From positions 248,001-312,000 of the forward strand of contig JACGCN010000032.1 of the NCBI GenBank assembly GCA_014905825.1: a DNA stretch of 64,000 nucleotides, read 5' to 3'. Origin of the DNA: Lyophyllum atratum (lineage: Eukaryota; Basidiomycota; Agaricomycetes; Agaricales; Lyophyllaceae). The translations under genes were made by a program, and so were the position numbers. Shown here in pieces: positions 33,600 through 42,759 of the stretch (its first letter is position 1; each line of letters starts with the position of its first letter). The notes below the pieces were generated by a model. That model worked only from the letters and a program-made list of their open reading frames with translations. It did no database searches and was not told the origin of the DNA.

Positions 33600-34093
33600 G
33601 TGTTAGGGAGGGAAGTGGGGGTGGTGCTCGTAAAGAGGGGCGTTCACAAGGTGCGTGAAGTGGGAGGAGACTCAAGGAAAGAGTTGGACCACAAAGGGAG
33701 TGCGCACACGTCTTATATAGACCGCATCATGAAAATCGAACATGCACGAGGTACCTGGATTCTGTCATTCCCACCCAGCCTTAACGCCGGTTCTTGCAAC
33801 CTTTCTATTCACTGTCAGTGATTCAGGTACGTTCTCACAGAGCAAGAGCATATGGCATCAGTGAACAAGACAAAGTGGACGTCGTCTGCGGGGAGAGAAG
33901 AACTCGAAAGAACAATGCGCTCGCAGGGATAATGGGATTTGCATAGGGAGGACAAAGGCACAAAGGGCCGTCTAAATCGAGACAAACGCGGACGTATTTT
34001 TGAATCAGGGAAATCAGCGGGGATAACGTCTACCAAAAAAGGCAACCAGTCCCGTGATGACCTCGGGAAGATGCCGAAAAGACTGCAAGCCAC
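33600..34093. promoter_or_regulatory. Divergent promoter region, CFEM and eL31
   Basis: Lies between the starts of the minus-strand CFEM gene and the plus-strand eL31 gene. TATATAG near 33714 is a candidate TATA element for CFEM. Open frames seen here are not supported as coding. Confidence 0.45.
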
Positions 34094-34197
34094 CTGAACC
34101 TTAAGTTGTTTACACAACAGATCCAACCAAACAACTGGGATCGTCAATTTACGACCTTTGCTCACCGACCTCGACATCCGCAAGACATGGTACGTCG
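34094..34197 (+). promoter_or_regulatory. Shared ribosomal-protein leader (eL31 copy)
   Basis: From AACCTTAAGTTGTTTACAC through CGACCTTTGCTCACCGACCT to the ATG and the intron start GTACGTCGCCCTGCTC, the sequence is about 90% identical to the leader of eL34 on the other strand (57148-57249). Both end in a 3-nt ATG-only first exon. The block likely contains the core promoter, transcription start and a pyrimidine-rich leader. Confidence 0.8.
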
Positions 34198-34809
34198 CCC
34201 TGCTCATCGTCCTCCCTTCATCCCACTAATTTCTCCCCTTCCTAGGCCCCTGCTCCCCAGAAAAAGGTACACCCCTCCAGGCCATGCGCTACGATGGAAC
34301 AGAACTAACAGAAACGCATCTGCACTCCAGACCGGCGGCAAGACCCGCTCCGCGCTCGCAGACGTCGTCACCCGCGAGTACACCATCCACCTCCACAAGC
34401 GCGTCCACGGCCGCTCCTTCAAAAAGCGCGCCCCATGGGCCGTCAAGTCCGTCATCGAGTTCGCCCAGAAGGCGATGGGCACCGCAGACGTCCGCGTCGA
34501 CCCCCGTCTGAACCAGGCCGTGTGGGAGCGCGGGATCAAGACTGTGCCCCATAGGATTCGTGTCAAGTGCGAACGTGAGTGTCTTGCGTTTTTTGTGTGG
34601 GTGTATGGGAGATGTGACGGAATGTTTTTTGGGGTTTAGGGAAGCGAAATGACGATGAGAACGCAAAGGAGAAGCTGTACACATACGTCTCGCACGTCCC
34701 CGTAACATCATTCCACGTGCGTTCCCCTGTCCTCCCCTTCCCTCCTCGTTGCTCATGTCTTGTTTTCGATTTGTAGGGCCTGCAAACAGTCGTCGTGGAC
34801 GTAGAGTAG
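34187..34809 (+). CDS. rpl31: 60S ribosomal protein eL31
   Basis: Five exons (34187-34189, 34246-34266, 34331-34574, 34640-34716, 34777-34809) give 125 aa. Exon 1 is only the ATG and exon 2 only APAPQKK. The body [56 protein letters not shown] and [20 protein letters not shown] is the conserved eL31 sequence, located at the tunnel exit of the large subunit. Length is normal for fungi. Very early introns are common in ribosomal protein genes. Confidence 0.97.
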
Positions 34810-34814
34810 ATTGT

Positions 34815-35785
34815 TCGTTGGTCGTATTGGTCGTGTCGTCTCCTTCATCATGCCAGCTCATATGCATCAAATCTTTCCATACCTTATGCTATGACCTGTC
34901 CCACCCCGAAACACAAAATTGCTCCCGGCGTCATGGCCTTGCGTGATCTGAGCTGTCGATTTACTGGGGCCGGAATCTATGCTATCGAGACGATTATGGT
35001 ACGTCCACCGCCTTCGATGGCATCTGATTGAGACGGGGTCCCGTGGGTGCTCCATATTTCGATTTCTTTATTTCTTGTCATCGCCGAGGCAGTGTATCTG
35101 GAGCTGAGTCAATTGTCTCATACTGCGGCTGGAATCTATGCTATGGCAGGATGATTATCGTAGGTTTTGGTAGTGTCTGATCGAAACTGCCCCGTATTCG
35201 ATCTTTTGCTTCTTGTCATCGCCAATGAAGTCTATTCGGGGCCGATTCCACCACATCATATCATTCCTTTGCAGGTTTTAATGCCTTGTGACGATAGTTC
35301 GCCATCACCTTGTCGCTGTGTCCTGGTCACTAGATGCTACCACTGCTAAGTAAACTGCTAGATGCTCGAGTCCCTGAGTGTCGTTTGCAGATGAAGCATA
35401 CAGTATCAAACTGGCATATCCGATCACTCGTACAACCACAGCAGTATACGTATAGCCGGGGCGCATCCATCATCCGATTCCTTCCACTGAATGAGATCAT
35501 GAGGCGTGAGTGTTCAGTTCTGGGGTGGGGGTTTCGAGGAGAACCTACCGAGAACACATATCTGTTCCAGCATACCATCCATGGGTGACGGTGGCGTCAA
35601 CAGACTAGCCAGAGTCCGAGTCTGTAGATTCATCATCATGATAGCTGTCTGTATCGGCTTTATCCCTATCTTCTTCATCCACATATTCAACTCGAGACCG
35701 GCTAGCCTGCTCTGCCTAACAAGCAGAAAGGTTAAAACTTAAAATCAGTTCATTTTTCTTGTACTCCGTGTGAGATGGGATGATC
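34815..35785. repeat. Gene-less; imperfect ~100-bp direct duplication
   Basis: 34960-35095 and 35125-35228 share GGAATCTATGCTAT, GACGATTATGGTA/GATGATTATCGTA, GTCTGAT, TTCGATYTTT and CTTCTTGTCATCGCC in the same order: an imperfect tandem duplication. No gene was found in the rest. Confidence 0.6.
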
Positions 35786-35789
35786 CTGC

Positions 35790-36755
35790 ATCAACACACT
35801 TCTGCAAGCTGCGAAAGAGGAGAAACCATGGTCAGTATCTGATCAGCAATTCATGAGATGGCATCACCCACATCCTGAAAATGCAAAGGAGGAGGAATCA
35901 TGGTCAGTGTCTGATCCGAGGCTCATGAGATGGCATTACCCACTTCCTGAGGATGCAGAAGAGGAGAAATATAGTCAGGGTTTGACCAGCAGCTCATGAG
36001 ACGGCATCACCAACCAGCTAAGAATGCAAAGGAGGAGGATACATGTCAGTGCCTGTTCAGCAGTTCATGAGATGGCGTCACCCACCGCCTGAGAGTGCAA
36101 AGGAGGAGACGCGTCGTCAGGGTCTAATCCGCAGCTCATGAGATGGCATCACCCACTTTCTGTCATTGGAAAGGAAGAGAGGCATGGTCATGGTCTGATT
36201 AGCTGCTCGCAAGATAGAAATTATGAGACGGCATCACCCACCCACTGAATGCAAAAAAGGAGAAACCCCGGTCAGGGTCTGGTCAGCAGCTCAGAAGATG
36301 GGATCACCCACCGCCTGATAATGAATGGATGATAAATACGGTCATGGTCTGATAAGTAGCTCATGAGATGGCATGACCCACTTCCTGAGAAAGCAAAGGA
36401 GGATACACATGGTTAATTTCTGATTAGTAGCTCATGAGACGGCGTCACCCACATCCTGCAAATGTAAAGGAGGTGGAAAATGGTCACAGTCGGATCAGTG
36501 GCTCATGAGATATCACTCACCCACTAAGAGCATAAAACAGGGAAAATCGTGGTCAGGATCTGACCCACAACTCATGAGATGGCAATACGCACCAGCTAAG
36601 ATGCAAAGGATGAGAAATACGGTCATGGTCTGATCATTAGCTCATGAGATGGCATGACCCACTTCCTGAGGAAATGCAAAGGAGGATAATTATCCTTAGT
36701 ATCTGATTGATAGCTCGTGAGACGGCATTACCCACATCCTGCAAATATGTTCAGC
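35790..36755. repeat. Minisatellite, ~71-bp unit, about 13 copies
   Basis: The anchor TCATGAGAYGGCATCACCCA recurs near 35853, 35926, 35995, 36067, 36138, 36222, 36293, 36361, 36433, 36503, 36571, 36642 and 36714. Each is followed by CTTCCTGAGAATGCAAAGGA, GGAGAAA and GGTCAGKGTCTGATCAG. Copies are diverged (about 75-90% alike by eye) and the unit is not a multiple of three overall. It ends ~130 bp before the large transposon. Confidence 0.9.
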
Positions 36756-36872
36756 CTCCAGCCTCCAGGTATGCATAGCATATGAGAAATGTAATCACAC
36801 GCAAGATATGAACGTTTTTAATAAGTTGTAATTCTCCTACTTGATGATCTTCCATTCTTCGAAACTGGATGC

Positions 36873-36881
36873 CTTGATTAC
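36873..36881. repeat. Target site duplication, left copy
   Basis: CTTGATTAC directly precedes the transposon and recurs at 41945-41953 directly after it. Confidence 0.85.
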
Positions 36882-36899
36882 GGGCACAGGAAAATCGCC

Positions 36900-37275
36900 G
36901 TGGCACTCGCACGCAAGCGTGCCACTAGCGTGCAAGCGTGGCACGCTAGTGTCCGTAGATGTAGGCTGGGATCCGGGTGTAGGGACATCTTATCACTTTT
37001 ATGTGACTCAGAGAGGGTGTATAGACTACCTACCACGATTATTAAAGCCAAATTTCTGTTCAGAAAGCTCGAAAGGGCTCTCGAAGTGACGTCAAAAACT
37101 GGCTTGCACGCTAGCACAGCCACATTCGCACGCAAGTTGCACGTTACCTGCACGGCACTGCACGTTACCTGCACGGCACTGCACGCTAGGTGCACGGCAC
37201 TGCACGCGAGTGACACGTCAATGCACGTCAATGCGCACGAGTGCACGCTGAGCACGTCAATGCACGCGAGTGCAC
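36900..37275. repeat. Left subterminal GCACG repeat array
   Basis: GCACGCTAG, GCACGTTACCTGCACGGCAC (twice in tandem), GCACGTCAATGCACG and related words cluster on both strands, within the first 400 bp of the transposon. Confidence 0.8.
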
Positions 37276-37279
37276 GCTG

Positions 37280-38514
37280 ATGATGAAGAGTTGCCTGTGA
37301 GGCCCGGGGTCGATCCAAGCCCTCGATCGTGGTCTGACCCAATGATCAGCGCTCGGCGCTCAGCCACGTCAGGTTTGTGCATTCCTGCATTCCCATGTCG
37401 ACTCTTTAGCAACGATGTCCCTCGTAAGTCACCCATCATCAGCATTTTGACTACTATGTACTCATTGCCGCACCCACAGGGCTTCTCCCGTTATATACAT
37501 CGTTACTTCAGTTCAGCGGAATCTGAGAAGGGAGCGGTGACGGGACAACTGCACGCATGCGAGACGCAGGGCCCTCCCATTCACCTGCATGGGCTATTCA
37601 GCAATCGTGTCCCCATATGTGATCAAACTGGTAAGCATTTCACTCTCGGGTGGAAAATCACTCGCTGATCAATTTTGCATGGTAGGTGAAGTAATAGGCT
37701 CATCAACATGTCGAACGGCCGCACCCAATTCCTAGGAGAAAGAAACAGACATAGCTGTATCCTACTGTACCTCTAAATCCATTTCAAGCACGTAGCCTAG
37801 TGTACCAAATTGTATTATTCCCAGAGTGTCGAAGATACCCCGGAATTGAATAAGTACCGTCACTTTTGAGTTTCTGTAGCATCCTCATGCGGGACGTACA
37901 AAGTTGATATTTTAAGGGACTCAAATGGATCACATATCCGTGTTTTGATAGTCGTTTGACCTTAGCTGTAGACCCCCCAGCCTGTGGCGACAAGAAGTGG
38001 AGAGGCGCAACGCGGGCAAAACAAATGGTGTTTGTATCTATTTGATCACCGCACATCCTGAAAGTGAAAAGAGATAATCCATTTTGTGTCCCAACCCTCC
38101 CCAGTATGGCCAAAAGACGGTTACATTATCCATTTTTGAACAGATCTCCAGGTTTCGGTCAATTCACTCCGGATATAGACAATGTTATTGCAGAGAAATG
38201 ATGTGCTCGTGCATGCTCCCGACATCTTGAAATTAGATATTTCTAATGTCAATTGGAGAGAACCTGCTTGTCGACTAAAGACCGAGATCTGCACAAGAAG
38301 TGAGGCAATTGCTATTTGATTCAATTTTTAATTTGAGCCGAGTTCTCCACGCGTCAAGACGCGGTAATTTGCTTACATAACACGCGCCGAAACGCGTCGC
38401 GTTTGGCAAAAAAATGCTGCACAACGTCTATTGCGTCGGCTCAACACACAAGTCACTATGCTATCCAAGCTTTAATCACTCTAAATCACTTAATGCGCTC
38501 TGCATGTCTATATT
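37280..38514. other. Transposon 5' interior, no firm gene
   Basis: An open stretch at 37270-37668 contains possible splice signals (GTAAGT at 37426, CACAG at 37480) but no recognised domain. 38336-38405 is a CpG-rich block with several ACGCGT-like words just before the transposase, possibly its promoter. Confidence 0.4.
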
Positions 38515-41431
38515 ATGGGTCGGAATTATGCCAAGAAACGAAAACGGCGGTCAGATGGACAACAAAACAGCCTTATTGTGGCCCGGGAATGCCGTACACT
38601 ACATCTACGACATAGGATGGAGCTGGACATTGAGCTTACAGCTCGTAAAAACGGATTGCGAGAAGAATATGAGGAGGCACGGGTTGTTAATTTGACATGG
38701 AAGGTTAAACAGGCAACACAGAGGTACTGGAAGGAGCGGAGGCGGACCAGAAGGATGGAGAAGGCAGCTGTGACACGAAAGCTGGAGATAAAAAGGCTAA
38801 AGGACAAAAATAGGAGACTGATGGTGGATGTGGGGAGGATGGAGAAGGACAAGGCAGACACCGAGGAGGAGATCAGGCAAGTTCTTGAGACTTTCTCATT
38901 AAAAGTCAGTTCACTCGTCAATGAGAGGCAAGAGCTTCAGCGCGAGAAGGCGCGGTTAAAAAGGCGATGCAATGCTCTGAAGAAGATGGCCAAACTTCAG
39001 AAAGATCGAGCTCGTAAAGCGGCATGCCGTAAGGCCATCTTCCACGTAACGGACAAAGGTGTCTATACCCGACAGGCTCGCGAGATGGCACGCTACCTTG
39101 CATCAATCGGCACCGCGGAGAAGAACATCGGCGTGGCGATACGCAGGATCGGAGAGCTGATTGGAGTGGAAATAGACCGCACAATGAGTAAGCGAACCGT
39201 CCAGCGGGCCATTCTTGAGTCAGGTGTGGCGGCAGAGATCCAGCTAGGCTATGAAATGGCTAAGAGCGACAGTAAGAGGACACTGAAATAGTTCTGGTAT
39301 TTATTACTGACATGATTGCTTTCTAGAGTTGAGTTATAGCTCGGACTCAACATCTCACCGGCACATTGAGTACGAGTCCCGCTCTATTGCAATTAAGGTC
39401 GTGGATTATACTCAGCCTGACGCCGAGCCACAATGGAAGATACGCTCACTTGGAATTGGTACCTCTGTGAACCACACCAGCCAGACACAGGTTGACGGCC
39501 TCCGCGAACGACTTGCCGAGATCGCCACGGTCTTCAATGAGAGTCCTCTCGCAAAACGCGAAAAACTCCACTTTGACCCCGATGGCTTCGTTTATCGTCT
39601 GATCGGCACTAGCGGGGACCACGCCGCGGATCAGAAGAAGAGCCACGAAATCTTGCGCGAATGGAAGGTCGATGTCATCTTGCGCCGCCTGGGAGAGGAG
39701 GCAATTTTTGCCCTGCCTGCTACACGTCTTGTGGCCTATCTTCTCCCATATAAAATGCGACTCGTTGAGGAACTGGGCGGGTATGACGAGTGGGAGAAGC
39801 TCACCGAAGACAAGAAGGCCGAACTGGATGCAAAAATCGTTCGGCAGATCGGACTAGAGGTTTTCGAGACGTTAGCAAAAGAGGATCAAGAAAAACTCAC
39901 GCGGTTTATTCGTACCGGCTGCTGCATGCACAAGGACCTCAACACCGTGAAGTGGGGCGACAAGGCGATGCAAAACTTCTGGCACCTGCATGGAAAAACG
40001 CAGCCCGCACTCCTTGCCAACAAGGACAACACGGCGGTCCTCAGTGGCTGCGTAGATCCATCCAACCCGACTCCTGCGGAAAAGCGTGCCGCAGAGGTCT
40101 CGAAACGCGGTGGAAGCCATGCTACGATGCTGGGCGGATTGATCTGTCGAAACAAGGACAAGAAAAAAGGTCAGCAGGATACGTATGACTTCTACATGGA
40201 GGTTCACGTTGGAAAACGGGTTCCTTATCCCGATGTCAGCAATACACGGTACGGCTCCCACGGAGAAGCAGCGGCTGTCATCGTGGTGTATCAAAGGGAG
40301 TTCGTGGCATTCATGGAGTTTGTGCGCGATGGGAAAGACAAACCTGGCCTGACAAACATGGAGAAGAACTTCCTGACGGCATTGGAAGACGGACCCACCT
40401 TCATCGAGCTCTGTGTCCTTGCAGCATACTGCATCTGTGTCTCCCGTCCCTTCATGCAGCACGTTCGAACACACGACAATCTCCTCTCCCTCGGTCCATT
40501 CTTCGAGAAAAAGGCTGCCTTTCTCGTGTCTGTTGCTTCAAAGCCCGCCCTGTGGACAGCTCCAGATGCCTCCTACAAGACCGCGACCCTGGATGGGAAA
40601 GAATGGGATGCGTGGGGTTTGCAGGTCATGAGAACGATCCAGTCCCATGCCAAGGATTTCCCTGATCTTGACGAGGCCCTCGTCGCGTTCCTTAAAGGGG
40701 CGCACACAGCATTCACGGAGCGGTTTTCGGACGAATTCGTTCAAGGCGGAGCAATCAATCAATTGACGGATGAGGAAAAGAATAAGCTCTTCTTCTCGTC
40801 AACAAATGACGCAAACGAGGGAGCGTTGGGAAGCTGGAGGTTAGCTCAGAGATACCGACCGAGTGAGACCATCCACAAGTTCAATGCTGGGTTCGTCACG
40901 AAGCGCAACGAGACCGAGGAATTCCACCGCGCGAAGTTGTCGGGGGACGATGACGAGGAGTATCTGCGCAGGGTAGCGCGGCACAAGGATACTATGAAGC
41001 TACAAAAACAGGTCAAGGAAGCCCAGATGCGCGCTGACGCCGAGAAAGTTGCGGAGAATCACCAAAAAGAAGCCAAACGTCACGAGAAGCGGGAAACGAG
41101 GGCAGCGGCTATAACGGAGACCGGGAAGCAGCTCGCTCTAGACCACAGCGTCATTGACACGCTCAACGTCCTGGAATTGAACCATCAACTCGACTGGCAC
41201 CGCGAGAACGAAAAGAACTTCCCAGATCTTGAAGAGAAGGTCCCGCTCAAAACCCACATGTCAAAGAAGGCAGATCGCGTCGATGAACTGAAGAAAGCTG
41301 TTTTCAGGTATCAAGGGCTGTTGGCTTCTGGTGCAGGAAGGAGTTCTGAGGTGTCGGCTGGTGTTGATATGGCGGGAGGGTCCAACGACGACTCACTGTA
41401 TGAGTCTGATTATGAAGATAACCATGTCTGA
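38515..41431 (+). CDS. Putative transposase with coiled-coil N-terminus
   Basis: Two exons (38515-39271, 39327-41431) joined by a 55-nt GTAAGA..CTAG intron give 953 aa. The start MGRNYAKKRKRR carries a basic, NLS-like patch. Residues ~70-170 form a long charged coiled coil (RLKDKNRRLMVDVGRMEKDK), then a likely DNA-binding part (ICI-free, REMARYLASIGTAEKNIGVA, SKRTVQRAILESGVAAEIQ). The second exon opens YSSDSTSHRHIEYESR. Conserved-looking acidic/His motifs follow: IGTSGDHAADQKKSHEI, RFIRTGCCMHKDLNTVKWGD, ICRNKDKKKGQQDTYDFYM, YPDVSNTRYGSHGEAA and FSSTNDANEGALGSW. I recall this as a multi-copy Agaricomycete family; placement inside TIRs and a TSD argues it moves the element. The catalytic residues are guesses. 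Confidence 0.75.
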
Positions 41432-41749
41432 ACGTATCTTAGTCTTTGAAAGTAGTTCTTAATTTTTGTAATGTACATACAAGTCCTATAAACATGATAC
41501 ATACCTTTTTCTGCTTGAGTTCGACCTCCAAGACACGATTTAGACGAGTCGACGAGGCGGAAAGTGTAAACATACTAGATGCCACTTTCGCGGTGGCTGT
41601 GCGCTTATGTCATCTGTCTCGGATTTTTGGCGGGGGTTGCGCCTCTCCACAAGAAGTTTTTGCGAGTCGAAGTTTTGCCGAGCTCATGTGACACGGCAGG
41701 CGCCTCTGACGTCGCAAGTCATCAATGTCATCATTATTTCTACGCTACT

Positions 41750-41930
41750 TGCACGCCAAAACCAAACCTGCACGGCAGAAATCAGAGCTGCACGCCAACT
41801 GCACGCAGAAAGGTAATTTGCACGGTAATTTATCGATTGCACGCAAATAAGAGTGTTTGCACGCTAATTGCTTACTGCCGTGCCACGCTAAAAAAGGTCT
41901 TTTGCACGCTTGCACGGCAGTGCCACGGTG
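41750..41930. repeat. Right subterminal GCACG repeat array
   Basis: TTGCACGC, CTGCACGG, GCACGCTAATTGC and GCACGCTTGCACGGCAGTGC cluster immediately inside the right TIR, mirroring the left end. Confidence 0.8.
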
Positions 41931-42018
41931 ATTTCTATAGGCCCCTTGATTACTGTCTTCTGTGACATTCGTAACTTGAAAGCGAGAACTTTGGCATGCG
42001 TCGCTTTGGTACAGCTAG

Positions 42019-42752
42019 TCAGAAGACGATGAAATGATTTCGGGAGTGAAGGTGATACCAATCAATGGAGGAGCCTCGATAATTTTCCTGGAGAGCCGTC
42101 CAGGCCTTGCACCTGGGACACTGATATCGATCGTTCGGGCTCAGCTGTTCCAACGTTATCCTCATCACCACTGTTGTTCCCGGCTGAACTCTTGACCATC
42201 CACTCTCCTGGCTGCTTATAGGGACTACCTGCCTGTCATCATCGATACATAAATCATACTCGCCTCTTTCTGTGTACCCGCGTAAGACTCTGTCTTTCAC
42301 CGTGTCGTCAGCCGTGCCTCGTAGAAAGAGGATTTGAATGGCTTGGTCGAATTGCTGCGAAATTGTGCTGTTCAAGTTGGCGGATGTTGGACTTTGTACC
42401 TCGTATGACCCTGCAAGACTCATAGGTATTGCATGGTCGCGCCCCGTCGCATCCACTAATCGGATGGCCTTCATCGTCATGGACATGAATCCCCGCATCG
42501 AGCTCATTTCGTTTCTAAAATCCTCGACATAATTTTCGAGCCACATATTGCTTAGTGTCTGTACAATGGCATGGTCTGAAGGTGACTGATGGCTGTATTG
42601 TCAAGGTAATTACCGAGTACTCGATGAGGAAATAATCGATATCCTTAGAGCACCGATTGACGTCTTGCGCGATGGTCGAATATCTCAACATCGAATAGCT
42701 GCATGCAGCCTTCAACTGGGTTGTGTGGGCCGATGAACGGCAGGTCCGAGTT
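42019..42752 (-). CDS. ULD_2-like (ubiquitin-like) domain protein, 5' partial
   Basis: Two exons are clear: 42752-42614 and 42558-42019, joined in phase 0; the stop is at 42019 and the 5' end is unresolved. The last exon reads MKAIRLVDATGRDHAIPMSL, then FDQAIQILFLRGT, a basic/acidic loop, VPISSQESGWSRVQPGTTVV, RITLEQ and a C-terminal YQCPRCKAWTALQENYRGSS. This order (ubiquitin-like fold with a terminal CxxC) is that of the ULD_2-type proteins common in Agaricomycetes. Upstream helices (YSTIAQDVNRCSKDIDYFL) fit their usual helical N-terminus. Function unknown. Its stop codon lies only 75 bp from the transposon end, so its 3' UTR probably contains or abuts the insertion. Confidence 0.7.
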
Positions 42753-42759
42753 CTATGGG

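Larger units (their letters stand above)
36882..41944 (+). mobile_element. Complete 5.06-kb DNA transposon, unassigned superfamily
   Basis: The left end starts GGGCACAGGAAAATCGCCG and the reverse complement of the right end starts GGGCCTATAGAAATCACCG. Both continue TGGCACT, and the 25-bp terminal inverted repeat matches at 19 positions. A 9-bp direct repeat, CTTGATTAC, flanks the element. Inside both ends lie arrays built on GCACG/CGTGC (36900-36950 and 37130-37275 left; 41750-41930 right), resembling the subterminal binding sites of many cut-and-paste elements. One spliced transposase-like gene (38515-41431) is intact. A 9-bp TSD is typical of Mutator-like elements, but the protein does not look like MULE transposase to me. 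Confidence 0.85.

Noticed and set aside
33815..34207. Minus-strand 130-codon frame upstream of eL31
   Set aside because: Overlaps the conserved ribosomal leader; part of its translation recurs opposite eL34 only because the leaders are alike at DNA level.
35790..36755. CRISPR array
   Set aside because: Units are contiguous, diverged and ~71 bp with no unique spacers; the window is eukaryotic. It is a minisatellite.
38526..39184. Minus-strand frames opposite the transposase coiled coil
   Set aside because: Ser/Leu-rich antisense of a Lys/Glu/Arg-rich coiled coil; a common artefact.
36882..41944. Mutator-like element on the basis of the 9-bp TSD alone
   Set aside because: The encoded protein shows no MULE motif that I recognise, so superfamily assignment is left open.
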